Shown: one piece after another, positions 53,562 to 63,163 of the stretch | Layout: every line of letters starts with the position of its first letter | How positions within the stretch are numbered: the stretch's first letter is position 1 | Source: Cyclobacterium jeungdonense | GTDB taxonomy: Bacteria > Bacteroidota > Bacteroidia > Cytophagales > Cyclobacteriaceae | Direction: 5' to 3' | DNA: 64,000 nucleotides | NCBI RefSeq assembly: GCF_010994275.1 | Contig: NZ_WMCD01000001.1 | Coordinates: forward strand, 434,001-498,000 | Made by a program: the position numbers and the translations under genes | Notes under the pieces: generated by a model | Database searches by the model: none | What the model was told of the DNA's origin: nothing | The model's input: only the letters and a program-made list of their open reading frames with translations

Positions 53562-55100
53562 TTAGCTTCTGGTTATATGGCCTTGTTGGCTTAAAAATGA
53601 TTCCCATTTTGAAAAGGTGCTTTCTTTCATCACCCTGGGAAATTTTGTCTGTCCCCCTTTCTTTTTCTGCTTTTCGTTGTAATCGATAAAAGCAGCTGCA
53701 GGAATGATTTCTACTTCAATAGATCTCAGTGCCTTACTTCGCGCCACTTTGTAGTTTTTGTTGTTTTCCTGTAGAAACTGGTCTAGAAAAGTTTTTACTT
53801 CCTCCTTTACAGCCTCTCCGGTTTCCTTTCCCAAATACCAACGATGAAGGTATTCGCCATTTTCCTGAACGGCACTGACAGTATATTCCGGAATGGTAAG
53901 ATTGAATTTATCCTGTAATGCTTCCATGGCCATATCCATTTGATGAACGCTGAGCTGGCTGCCGACTACATTGAGAAAAAACTTCGTCCTGCCGGTAATC
54001 TTGATTTCTGCGTTCTCTTTATTTGTAAAAGAAACGGTATCGCCAATCATGTACCGCCAGGCACCGGCAACGGTAGAAATAACGAGTATATAATCCTGAT
54101 TCTCTTCAACCTGATCAATGGTCAAAGCAACCGCATCGGGATGAACGCTGCCCGATTCGTCCATGTTTTCTGGCTTAAAGGGCACAAACTCGAAAAAGAT
54201 CCCATTGTCCAGTACCAGCGCCATCGCATCGGTGTCGGGTCTTTTCTGAAAAGCAAGAAAGCCTTCCGAAGCCAGGTAGGTATCGATGTAAACCAGTGGA
54301 TGCGCCAGGTTTTTTTCAAAACTCTTTCGATGAGGTTCAAACGCTACCCCTCCGGGTGTATAAACTTCCAGATTAGGCCAAATATCATGTATGTTTTCTA
54401 CTTTATGATAGGCAATCACCCGCTTCATCATCAATTCGATCCAGGAAGGGATGCCGGAAATGCTACCTATGTCCCATTCCCTGGCCTTTTCTGCAATTTT
54501 TTCAATCCGCTCGTCCCAATCCTCTATGGCGGAAATTTCAGGTCCGGGCTTGTAAAAGTTGTTGAACCAAAAGGGTATCTGGCTAGCGCTAATCCCACTA
54601 ATTTCTCCTTCTAAAAACCCATTGTTTTTCTTTAATTCTGTAGAACTACCCAACATCATGATCTGTCGCTCAAAAAAATCAGCGGGTAAGTTGTAATGGG
54701 ACAAGCTTACGATTTGTTGAATGCCGGTCTTTCGGATGGCATCTAACATATCATCCGTTACAGGGATGTATTTACTATTGCTGGTGGTGCCCGAACTTAC
54801 CGCAAAAAATCGATTAATTCCCGGCCAGGTGATGTCTTTATGCCCTTCGCGGATCTTATGCCACCATTCCTGGTAAATTTTGTCGTAATCATAATAGGGG
54901 ACCTTCCCCTGAAATTCCCCTATTCGATTCTCCTCGTTCAGTATCCTATTGAACCCATGGTAGATTCCAAACGAAGTATCCTCGGCCTTCTCCAGTAATT
55001 CCTGCAATACTTTTTCTTGCTTTTCTTTAGGGCTGACATCTGTATTCAGTTTTTCTCCTAATTCAATTGCTTTTTTAATCAATTCACCGATTACTGGCAT
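53562..55100 (-). CDS. GH3-family acyl-adenylating (amide synthetase-type) enzyme
   Basis: The 512-residue cytoplasmic protein has the GH3 fold of the acyl-adenylate superfamily. The ATP motif is FFAVSSGTTSNSKYIPVT, followed by GFLEGEISGISASQIPFWFNNFY and the later YMIGDTVSFTNKENAEIKITGRTKFFLNVVGSQLS, which carries the hinge and adenylate-contact residues. In plants GH3 proteins join amino acids to auxin or jasmonate; bacterial members are poorly known. Bacteroidota often carry one copy. It leads the minus-strand block with an MFS exporter next, which may suggest synthesis and export of a conjugate (speculative). Start ATG 55100 gives a proper N-terminus. Confidence 0.9.
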   Translation of the reverse strand: MPVIGELIKKAIELGEKLNTDVSPKEKQEKVLQELLEKAEDTSFGIYHGFNRILNEENRIGEFQGKVPYYDYDKIYQEWWHKIREGHKDITWPGINRFFAVSSGTTSNSKYIPVTDDMLDAIRKTGIQQIVSLSHYNLPADFFERQIMMLGSSTELKKNNGFLEGEISGISASQIPFWFNNFYKPGPEISAIEDWDERIEKIAEKAREWDIGSISGIPSWIELMMKRVIAYHKVENIHDIWPNLEVYTPGGVAFEPHRKSFEKNLAHPLVYIDTYLASEGFLAFQKRPDTDAMALVLDNGIFFEFVPFKPENMDESGSVHPDAVALTIDQVEENQDYILVISTVAGAWRYMIGDTVSFTNKENAEIKITGRTKFFLNVVGSQLSVHQMDMAMEALQDKFNLTIPEYTVSAVQENGEYLHRWYLGKETGEAVKEEVKTFLDQFLQENNKNYKVARSKALRSIEVEIIPAAAFIDYNEKQKKKGGQTKFPRVMKESTFSKWESFLSQQGHITRS

Positions 55101-55268
55101 GTTTTCTTAGCTAATGATTATTGAAATTTCTTTAAAAAATAGTTGCACAATTATCAGACCAGAAACCCTATCGAACCAAAATCAGCATGGTCGATGGAAT
55201 TTTGCTTTAAAAATTGTATGCTTAAAAATTTTTACCTACTTTAAACACAGCAATTTTACCCTATACTG

Positions 55269-55796
55269 ATGATAGATTTGATAAAACACCAATACAAAAC
55301 CAGTCCCACATGGATCATGCTGATGACCGTGGTAGTGGCTGTTCTGTTTCCGATAGTCGTGCACCTGGGGCCTCCAGTTCAGGGCTCCCCTTTAGGTGCT
55401 ATTTTGCTACCCATGTTTTATGTTCCCCTGGTTGCCTTGATTTTAATTGACAAGGTTCCGGCGCTTGTAGCAGCAGCGTTATCACCGACACTAAATTTTT
55501 TAATTTCAGGAAATGAGCAATGGTCGCTTTTAATTCTATTATCGCTGGAATTAATAGTGTTTACCTTAGTTATTAGCGATTTGTTTTCAAGAAAGATTTC
55601 GTTCTGGGCAGTGGTACCAGGGATTCTTCTAGCCAAGCTTGCAGGTGCAGGGCTTATTATGGCATTTGGTTTATTGCCCCTGTCTCCTGTAAATTATTTT
55701 ATCCAATCCTTATATACCGGACTTCCTGGAATTTTGATTCTTCTGGTGTTGAGTTTCCTTTTAAAGGTGAATACGGAAAAGGAGCGTATGCTATAA
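55269..55796 (+). CDS. Small multi-helix membrane protein, ECF substrate-component-like
   Basis: The 175-residue protein is almost entirely hydrophobic with five or six helices: WIMLMTVVVAVLFPIVVHLG, GAILLPMFYVPLVALILIDK, VPALVAAALSPTLNFLISG, LLILLSLELIVFTLVIS and GILILLVLSFLLK. Size, the Pro-rich GSPLGAILLPMFYVPL and the AALSPTLNF segment recall the membrane S components of ECF vitamin transporters, but I cannot assign a ligand class. It starts a plus-strand cassette: the phosphoribosyltransferase follows after 32 bases and a TonB-dependent receptor after that, so inner- and outer-membrane uptake of one compound is plausible. Confidence 0.6.
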   Translation: MIDLIKHQYKTSPTWIMLMTVVVAVLFPIVVHLGPPVQGSPLGAILLPMFYVPLVALILIDKVPALVAAALSPTLNFLISGNEQWSLLILLSLELIVFTLVISDLFSRKISFWAVVPGILLAKLAGAGLIMAFGLLPLSPVNYFIQSLYTGLPGILILLVLSFLLKVNTEKERML

Positions 55797-55828
55797 GCTT
55801 TTATTCATAATAAATAGAACCAATCCCG

Positions 55829-56251
55829 ATGACTCAAAAGCTGGAGATTACCTTTGATGCGATCAGCGAAGCACTGCATGCTTTTGATTTCCCTGAAATA
55901 GACATGGTGTTGGGAATTGGAAGAGGCGGAACATCTCCTGCCTGCATGATCGCCCATCAGCTTGGAGCAGCATTAAAAATTGTCCGAATAAGTTATAGAA
56001 ACGATAATAACGAACCCATTTACGAATCTCCCGTAACCCTTACCGATTTCAATTGGGATTTTTTTAGCCATAACCGCATACTGATAGTAGATGATGTTTC
56101 AGTTACCGGAATAACGCTGGCCACCGTAAAAGAAAAGCTTTCCGGCCATGAAGTATACACCTTTGTTTTAAAAGGTATTGCCGATTTTGTTCTATTTCCC
56201 AAAGTAAAATCTTGTGTGGCATGGCCCTGGAAAGACGCTATCGATGGATGA
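55829..56251 (+). CDS. Phosphoribosyltransferase (type I PRT fold)
   Basis: The 140-residue protein has the PRPP-binding signature HNRILIVDDVSVTGITLATVKEKL with two acidic residues before the Val-Thr-Gly loop, and an earlier MVLGIGRGGTSPACMIAHQLG for the pyrophosphate loop. The length fits minimal purine/xanthine-type PRTs. Such enzymes join a free base to PRPP, trapping it in the cytoplasm. Here it is enclosed by a small membrane protein and a TonB-dependent receptor whose ATG overlaps the stop by four bases (ATGA). The base salvaged is unknown. The C-terminal CVAWPWKDAIDG is Trp-rich and may shape the acceptor site. Confidence 0.85.
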   Translation: MTQKLEITFDAISEALHAFDFPEIDMVLGIGRGGTSPACMIAHQLGAALKIVRISYRNDNNEPIYESPVTLTDFNWDFFSHNRILIVDDVSVTGITLATVKEKLSGHEVYTFVLKGIADFVLFPKVKSCVAWPWKDAIDG

Positions 56252-58101
56252 ATAGATTGACCCTTGTCTCGTTGATTCTGGGGACGGTTTTTTCCTGGAA
56301 GTCCTTGCAGGCACAGGATTCAGACTCCCTGAGTATGGCCCTGGACCAGGTAGTGGTGACAGGTACCCGGGCAGCACGTGCTGCTTCTGAGGTTTCTTCC
56401 AGTATTACCATTATAGATAAGGAACAGTTGGCTCAATCTACCCATGTAAACGTATTGCCTTCTTTGGTACGGCATGTTCCGGGTCTCCTACTTAATGATA
56501 GATCCACCCTGGGTTATGGGGTAGGCCCCGGTTCGGGAGGGAATATCTCAATCCGCGGCATAAGTGGTTCTCCAAACAACCGCATTTTAGTTTTAATTGA
56601 CGGACAACCTCAGTATATGGGGATATTTAGCCACCCTATTGCAGATTCCTTTCATTCTACGGATATTGAACGGGTAGAGGTCATCCGGGGAGCTTCATCG
56701 GTTCTTTACGGAAGCAATGCCATGGGTGGCGCTATCAATTTTATCACTGCTAAAACAGATAGACAGGGTTGGTCTGGAAAAGTAGATGCTGCCGCGGGCT
56801 CATTTGGCACCCACTCCCTTTCCGGAAAAGTAGGGTATCAGACTAAAAACTGGGAGTCGGTGCTGTCTTTAAATCGGAGCAAAACCGACGGGTACCGAAA
56901 AGATGCCTCAGACGGTTTCGAAAACACGGCGATTTTTTATAAACTCAGCCATCAGATTGACTCAAATCTGAAAGTATCAGGAGATTTTCAATTATCCGAT
57001 GCCAGTTACGAACATCCGGGTACTTTAGAAGCCCCTTTGTTAGACGATAAAAGAACGTATTTTAGAGGGCGGGCGGCACTAGGCCTGACCAACGAGGGGG
57101 AAAAAGTCTCTGGTGCTACGTTGTTTTTTCACAATTTTGGAGATCATCGGTTTACCAGCGGATTTGAATCCAGCGATTTTAATCAAGGAATCGCTGCCTA
57201 CCAAAACTTAAAACTAATCCCCGGTCAGACAATCACCCTGGGAATCGATTTTAACCGGTTTGGAGGCGAAGCTAGCAACGAAAGTATACCGCCTCCCGTG
57301 GCTGTTGGATTGAATGAATCCCAGGAGGTGCATCAAACCGAGGTTTACATGCAATGGCAGCAAACACTTTGGGAAAAGCTACACCTCAATACCGGCGTTA
57401 GAGAGGTATATAATTCCCAGTTTGGCAGGACTACCGTTCCGGGTTTTGGCCTTTCTTTCGAAATGGATTCCCAGCATGTATTTAAGTTATCCTCTTCCAA
57501 GGCATTTAGAAGCCCCTCTGTGGTTGATTTGTTTTTATTCCCACCTTCCAATATAGAATTGCAACCTGAATCCATGTGGAATCATGAGCTGGCATTTCTC
57601 CGCAGGTCTCCAGATGGTCTTTGGGACATGGAACTGGTAGTTTATTATGCGAAGGGGGATAACCTGATCCAATTGGATGCAGCGCAGGCTCCCCCCAGAA
57701 ACAGAAACACAGGGACTTTCAAAAATAAGGGGCTGGAAGCTCAAATTAGTTTCAGGCAAGATGCTTTTCCTGGATTTATTTTCAGTTATAATTTTGCAGA
57801 TGTCTCTGAAAATGTGTTGTTTGCACCTGAGCATTACCTGAAACTTCAGATGGATGCACAGGTTGGAAGATTCCAGGTCATGCCTTTTGCCCAACAGGTT
57901 TTCGGTCTGAACACTTCATTGAATAGCGAGACCGAATCGGTGGACTATACCTTGCTGAATGTACAACTAAATTACCAGATGATGGAGAACCTGAGAGCCC
58001 ATGTTCAGGCAAATAACTTGCTGGACAGCGAATACCAGCTGGAAAACGGTTATCCCATGCCGGGAATTAACCTATCAGCGGGCATCAATTTTCAATTTTA
58101 A
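56248..58101 (+). CDS. TonB-dependent outer-membrane receptor (BtuB/CirA-like)
   Basis: From ATG 56248 the product has 617 residues; an upstream TTG in frame would lengthen it needlessly. The signal peptide ends SLQAQ. A TonB box-like LDQVVVTGTRAA precedes the plug (VSSSITIIDKEQLAQ ... ISIRGISGSPNNRILVLIDGQPQ ... VEVIRGASSVLYGSNAMGGAINFIT). The 22-strand barrel ends in the aromatic INLSAGINFQF. There is no SusC-type N-terminal extension, which favours uptake of a small compound (corrinoid, heme, siderophore or similar) over oligosaccharide. Start overlap with the phosphoribosyltransferase means coupled expression. The aldo/keto reductase gene starts 11 bases downstream. Confidence 0.93.
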   Translation: MNRLTLVSLILGTVFSWKSLQAQDSDSLSMALDQVVVTGTRAARAASEVSSSITIIDKEQLAQSTHVNVLPSLVRHVPGLLLNDRSTLGYGVGPGSGGNISIRGISGSPNNRILVLIDGQPQYMGIFSHPIADSFHSTDIERVEVIRGASSVLYGSNAMGGAINFITAKTDRQGWSGKVDAAAGSFGTHSLSGKVGYQTKNWESVLSLNRSKTDGYRKDASDGFENTAIFYKLSHQIDSNLKVSGDFQLSDASYEHPGTLEAPLLDDKRTYFRGRAALGLTNEGEKVSGATLFFHNFGDHRFTSGFESSDFNQGIAAYQNLKLIPGQTITLGIDFNRFGGEASNESIPPPVAVGLNESQEVHQTEVYMQWQQTLWEKLHLNTGVREVYNSQFGRTTVPGFGLSFEMDSQHVFKLSSSKAFRSPSVVDLFLFPPSNIELQPESMWNHELAFLRRSPDGLWDMELVVYYAKGDNLIQLDAAQAPPRNRNTGTFKNKGLEAQISFRQDAFPGFIFSYNFADVSENVLFAPEHYLKLQMDAQVGRFQVMPFAQQVFGLNTSLNSETESVDYTLLNVQLNYQMMENLRAHVQANNLLDSEYQLENGYPMPGINLSAGINFQF

Positions 58102-58112
58102 CCAAAAAACCC

Positions 58113-59144
58113 ATGAAATGCGAAAATGAGAATGAAAGGCGTTCCTTCCTAAAATCCCTTGCGGGATTGACGGCCGGAATCATGTTGCCCGTCCATTTTT
58201 CCGGATCGCAGGCAAGAAGTGCTGACTCCGGATCAAAAGCGGTCTATGCAAAAGATAAATGGGGAGAATTACTCCCTCAACGAAAATTTGGAAACACGGG
58301 AGAAGCGGTCACCATGTTGGGCCTGGGAGGAGCCCACATAGCAAGAATGCCTGAAACGGAAGCGGAAAAAACCATCGAGCGTGCCATCGAAGGGGGGATC
58401 CGTTTTTTTGATAATGCGGAATCCTACGGAAATGGAAGGGGAGAAGAAAGGTACGGCAAATACCTAACTCCCAAATACAGGGATGTGGCTTTTATACAGA
58501 GTAAATCAACGGCCAGGGACGGGAAGACCGCGCAAGCACACCTGGAAGGGACCCTGCGGCGCATGAAAACAGATTACCTTGACTTGTGGTTGATCCATGC
58601 CGTTACCAGCCCATCGGATGTTGATAGCAGGTTGACCAATGGGGTGCTGGATGTGGTTCAGCAGGCTCGCGATAGTGGAAAAGTCCGGTATATTGGTTTT
58701 TCGGGCCATTCTGATTTCAATGCTCACCTGCGCATGCTGGAGCGAACGGACCTGCTCCAGGCTTGTCAGATGCCGGTAAATGCCTTTGACCCCAATTATA
58801 AGAGTTTTATTACCAACGTAATGCCTCGATTGGTGGAGAAAAAAATGGCCCCCATGGCCATGAAAACCCTGGCGAACGGTGGTTTTTTTGGAGGAACTTC
58901 ACATTTCAATCACGGAGATAAACCCAGGATCATTCCCAACGCCATGACAGTGGAGGAAGCGGTGCATTTTTCCTGGTCTTTACCTATCAGTGTACTGATC
59001 ACCGGAGCGGACGATGCGGAGATGCTTTCCGAAAAGATTGATTACGCTAAAAGATTTCAATCCTTTGATGCCGCAAAAAGAAACCAGTTGATAGAAAAAG
59101 TGGCTGGATTTGACGGCCGATTGGTAGAATATTACAAAGTATAA
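58113..59144 (+). CDS. Aldo/keto reductase with twin-arginine signal
   Basis: The 343-residue protein has a Tat leader (NERRSFLKSLAGLTAGIMLP). The AKR barrel shows the usual catalytic set: Asp/Tyr in FFDNAESYGNGRGEERYGKYL, Lys in FIQSKSTARDG and His in LWLIHAVTSP, plus GKVRYIGFSGHSD. The C-terminal cofactor loop region reads LPISVLITGADDAEML. AKRs reduce carbonyls with NADPH. The Tat pathway exports folded, cofactor-loaded proteins, so an envelope oxidoreductase is implied, as in other Bacteroidota. It follows the TonB receptor by 11 bases and may be co-transcribed, though a functional tie to the uptake cassette is not evident. Confidence 0.88.
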   Translation: MKCENENERRSFLKSLAGLTAGIMLPVHFSGSQARSADSGSKAVYAKDKWGELLPQRKFGNTGEAVTMLGLGGAHIARMPETEAEKTIERAIEGGIRFFDNAESYGNGRGEERYGKYLTPKYRDVAFIQSKSTARDGKTAQAHLEGTLRRMKTDYLDLWLIHAVTSPSDVDSRLTNGVLDVVQQARDSGKVRYIGFSGHSDFNAHLRMLERTDLLQACQMPVNAFDPNYKSFITNVMPRLVEKKMAPMAMKTLANGGFFGGTSHFNHGDKPRIIPNAMTVEEAVHFSWSLPISVLITGADDAEMLSEKIDYAKRFQSFDAAKRNQLIEKVAGFDGRLVEYYKV

Positions 59145-59160
59145 TTCTCTTTCGGATGAG

Positions 59161-60075
59161 TTAGTGAGAAATAGGTTCTTCCCTTTTTTGCATTTTCCAG
59201 AGGGAAGCCAGGGTTAATCCGGAAATAATGTGCCAGATTCCCCACCAACCGGCAATGATGGACATACCGCCCAGTCCCTCAAAATAATTGAAAATGAGAA
59301 CCAGAGCCAGCCCTGAATTCTGGATACCTGTTTCAATGGTTAGCGTTTTAGTTTCCGCCAGTTTCAGTCCTGCCATTTTTGCAAGGGAGAAGCCCGACAA
59401 TAGCGCCAGAAGATTGTGTACGAGTACCAATCCAAAAATAAGTCCGATTACTTTGGTAAACAGATTAAAATTGCTGTAAAAAGCAACGATAACAATGGTA
59501 ATAAATACCATGATGCTGAGTGGTTTTAGTAAACCAGCTAGTTTACGAGCGATGGAAGGCTTTTTTTGATGAACATATATTCCCAGGGCCAGGGGTATTC
59601 CTAAAATCAAAGCTACCGTCTGGAAAACTTCGAAATAGTCGAGCTGAATGCTGATTAGCAGGGTGGAAGCCGGTTTGTACCAACCTGACCATAAGGCAAA
59701 ATTCAGCGGAGTCAGCACAATAGAGGAGATCGTAGCAAATGCGGTAAGGCTGACCGATAGCGCACTGTTGCCATTGGCATGGTGGGTCAGAAAATTGGAT
59801 ATATTTCCTCCGGGACAGGCTGCGACCAGAAACATACCTAAAGCAACACTTGGAATAGGATTAACCAACAGAATTAACAGCCAGGTAAAAAAAGGAAGTA
59901 CAAGGAATTGAGCCAGAATACCTAAAAAAAATGGTTTTGGCTGGACCCAGATACGTCTGAAATCCTGAAGGTCGATATCCAGTGCTACGCCAAACATAAT
60001 CACCGCCAGGGAAACATTCATCAGAAACAAGGAATCCCCATCAAAGTGTATCTGTAACTGATCCAATTCTTCCAT
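59161..60075 (-). CDS. BASS-family (bile acid:sodium symporter) transporter
   Basis: ATG 60075 gives 304 residues and starts in front of the first helices; an upstream TTG is less likely. About nine or ten helices. Family signatures are NVSLAVIMFGVALDIDLQDF, FLVAACPGGNISNFLTHHANGNSALSVSLTAFATISSI (the sodium-site crossing helix) and ETKTLTIETGIQNSGLALVLIF. BASS carriers take up organic anions such as bile acids, pantoate or pyruvate with sodium; the substrate cannot be read here. It is convergent with the aldo/keto reductase gene (16-base gap) and divergent from gap. Confidence 0.9.
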   Translation of the reverse strand: MEELDQLQIHFDGDSLFLMNVSLAVIMFGVALDIDLQDFRRIWVQPKPFFLGILAQFLVLPFFTWLLILLVNPIPSVALGMFLVAACPGGNISNFLTHHANGNSALSVSLTAFATISSIVLTPLNFALWSGWYKPASTLLISIQLDYFEVFQTVALILGIPLALGIYVHQKKPSIARKLAGLLKPLSIMVFITIVIVAFYSNFNLFTKVIGLIFGLVLVHNLLALLSGFSLAKMAGLKLAETKTLTIETGIQNSGLALVLIFNYFEGLGGMSIIAGWWGIWHIISGLTLASLWKMQKREEPISH

Positions 60076-60192
60076 ATTAGCTATTAAAAAGATCAAAAAT
60101 AGAATAAATCGACCAAAAATGAGCGTTTTTCTTTATTTCAAAGTTTTTACAAGTAATCAAATGCAAAATTTCAATGATAAGTTTAATTTTTA

Positions 60193-60200
60193 TAAATTTG
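60193..60200 (+). promoter_or_regulatory. Upstream gap promoter element (TAAATTTG)
   Basis: Perfect TAnnTTTG with a TTTC 20 bases upstream (60169-60172) in the -33 place. It would give a leader of about 140 bases for gap. Confidence 0.4.
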
Positions 60201-60221
60201 ACCATTGAAAATTTCGATAGG

Positions 60222-60252
60222 ATTGTATAAAAACCTTCTTTAGCTAATTTTG
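60222..60252 (+). promoter_or_regulatory. Proximal gap promoter (ATTG-N19-TAATTTTG)
   Basis: ATTG at 60222-60225, a 19-base spacer and TAATTTTG at 60245-60252 match the Bacteroidota -33/-7 pattern well; the TTG of -33 is kept. Predicted start near 60256, about 88 bases before the gap start codon. Confidence 0.5.
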
Positions 60253-60331
60253 ATTTGTTCCCTGTGGGATCGAATCAGCATAGTTTATAGATGGTTTACA
60301 ATTTCTATTAATCTTTTAAACCTTAGATTAG

Positions 60332-61348
<1,017 letters not shown>

Positions 61349-61370
61349 ATTTCCGAATTACTATTTTTGA

Positions 61371-61406
61371 TAGGGTTGAATTCAGTTTCAACCCTATTTT
61401 TTTTTA
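61371..61406 (+). terminator. Rho-independent terminator after gap
   Basis: A 10-bp stem TAGGGTTGAA / TTCAACCCTA with a six-base loop is followed by nine T. It begins 22 bases after the gap stop and separates gap from the convergent ceramidase-like gene. Confidence 0.9.
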
Positions 61407-61411
61407 ACTGC

Positions 61412-62965
61412 TTACTTCAGATCCTCAAGCAATTGCAATGCCTCCCTGTGTAAAATGGGAGCTGTTTCCGGCCCCAGGGAATTGACTTCGCCATAGGGAG
61501 CGGAATCCCTTCCGTAGGTAAAGGGGGATTCTTCGTCCCATTGGCTTTTTGGAATGATATAGCCAATCATGTCGTTGGCCATCCCGCTGAAAAAACGGTA
61601 TTTTCCGGGCATCTGACCCCGTATAGCCGGAACTTCCACCGGGCCAATTCCAAAGTCAGCACCTTCAGGTGATTCGACCCCTCCATTGGCTATTTCCGGA
61701 TACAACTCTCCGGGAATATGGATGAAGGAAGCCGGGCCCAGTGTCCAGGCATTTACTTCCGATCGAACCTGACCCCATTTAATAAAACCCCTGTCAAATA
61801 CGCCAACAAATGCCGCCAGACGGAATAGCTTATTAGTCATCGGTAAAGCCACCGTTTTGGCCCGTAGGGAGAGACTTCCTTCCGTGATGCTATCCATTTC
61901 TAGTTTCAGCGTTTCAAAGCTAATTTTTGCCAATGCCAGACCCTGTGCCTCAATTTTCTCTACTCCGGCTTCCGTATGGATTTTTTCCGTGTAAGGATGT
62001 ACAATGGCATCACCTGGGCGGGTAGTCATCAATCCTCCCAAGGCGCCGTTCATAAAAATAGCCACTCCTCCCAGACCTTTATGGATGATTTCATTATCAT
62101 GAAAAATACCGTCTTCCATGTAATGCCTCCAGTAATGAGGAAAATCAGAACTGATCAGCGTATTCTTAGACCAAAGTGTTTCCGGGTGATTCCCCCAATT
62201 CAAAAGGATTCCCAGTGTTTCATCCGTTTCCCGGTCACATACCTGCATCAGTCGAATAGCTGCATCCAGGACAATCGGTTTCCGGCTATCCCCGACCAAT
62301 GGCAAAGCATCGCTTTCATTGACAGCAAATTTTATTTTTGCCGGGCGGCTATTTTCCAAGGCGGTCAAAACGGACTTTTCGATCCCCTCAAAAACGAGCT
62401 GCTGGTATTCCCTGTTGACCCCTCTCGTAAAAGGTCCCGGTCCCCACATGCCCATCATGTCGGGAGAAGAATGAACATGTGTGCTGGCAATGATGAGGTG
62501 ATTCAGGTCTGTTTTTTCCAAAATTCGTTTCCTTAGTGTCAGCACCTCATCGTTACCAAAACCAATCATGTCGATGATACAAAGCCCCAGTTTATATTTT
62601 CCGTCCTCCAATACCATGCTCCTTGCCCATAGGGGATCATTTATTCCGGAAGCGGGTTTGTTTTGATGAAAACCTGCCACCCAGATGGGATCAAATTTGC
62701 CGTTTTGGTTGAGATCATGAAAGCGGTCACCCTCTGCTTTCTGGAAGCGTGCATCTCCATTGGTATCTTCCCAGGTATCAAAACCAACCGGACTGATGTC
62801 GACCTTTGCAAATCCGGCCTGTAAGGACCCCGGGGTCTGATTTTCCAAAAAAAGGTCTATGGAATATCCGGGGTGACGATCCCTAAATTGATAGGCGCCA
62901 TACCCAACGACCAGGACAATGATCAGTACCAGTGAGGTCAGCGTGACTTTTATCCAGGTTTTCAT
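61412..62965 (-). CDS. Neutral/alkaline ceramidase-like protein, membrane-anchored
   Basis: The 517-residue protein has a hydrophobic N-terminal helix (about 7-26, VTLTSLVLIIVLVVGYGAY) and no cleavage motif, so it is probably anchored facing the periplasm. The main domain resembles the N-terminal part of neutral/alkaline non-lysosomal ceramidases: LQAGFAKVDISPVG, LCIIDMIGFGNDEVLTLRKRI, the zinc-site-like IIASTHVHSSPDMMGMWGPGP and NWGNHPETLWSKNTLISSDFPHY. An insertion with EDTNGDARFQKAEGDRFHDLNQNGKF looks like a calcium-loop segment. True ceramidases have about 650 residues and a further C-terminal domain, absent here. Many such Bacteroidota proteins are of unknown substrate. Convergent with gap. 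Confidence 0.78.
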   Translation of the reverse strand: MKTWIKVTLTSLVLIIVLVVGYGAYQFRDRHPGYSIDLFLENQTPGSLQAGFAKVDISPVGFDTWEDTNGDARFQKAEGDRFHDLNQNGKFDPIWVAGFHQNKPASGINDPLWARSMVLEDGKYKLGLCIIDMIGFGNDEVLTLRKRILEKTDLNHLIIASTHVHSSPDMMGMWGPGPFTRGVNREYQQLVFEGIEKSVLTALENSRPAKIKFAVNESDALPLVGDSRKPIVLDAAIRLMQVCDRETDETLGILLNWGNHPETLWSKNTLISSDFPHYWRHYMEDGIFHDNEIIHKGLGGVAIFMNGALGGLMTTRPGDAIVHPYTEKIHTEAGVEKIEAQGLALAKISFETLKLEMDSITEGSLSLRAKTVALPMTNKLFRLAAFVGVFDRGFIKWGQVRSEVNAWTLGPASFIHIPGELYPEIANGGVESPEGADFGIGPVEVPAIRGQMPGKYRFFSGMANDMIGYIIPKSQWDEESPFTYGRDSAPYGEVNSLGPETAPILHREALQLLEDLK

Positions 62966-63011
62966 TTTTTAAGAAATTTAATATTTATACCCTAAAGGGG
63001 AATAATGGGCT

Positions 63012-63116
63012 ATGGAAAAAGGGTTTATAAAAAAGATTGCCTGGGCTTTGGAAAGCCTGCCTGTAAGTATAGGGTATATTTTTCTGGTGACTATTTTCTT
63101 TTTTCTGATCTATTAG
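63012..63116 (+). CDS. Possible 34-residue single-helix membrane peptide
   Basis: ATG 63012 to TAG 63116 encodes a short basic head (MEKGFIKKIAWALESL) followed by a 17-residue hydrophobic helix (SIGYIFLVTIFFFLIY) to the end. This head-plus-helix form is typical of small membrane proteins. It lies in the spacer between the ceramidase-like gene and the last sulfatase. Nothing is known of its role; chance is possible for so short a frame. Confidence 0.35.
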   Translation: MEKGFIKKIAWALESLPVSIGYIFLVTIFFFLIY

Positions 63117-63163
63117 GTAATATCGAAAGGTAAAATAAATAATTATTTGGGCAATTCCTGATT

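Noticed and set aside
53940..54614. 224-codon plus-strand frame inside the GH3 gene
   Set aside because: It lies opposite conserved GH3 motifs and has no recognisable domain.
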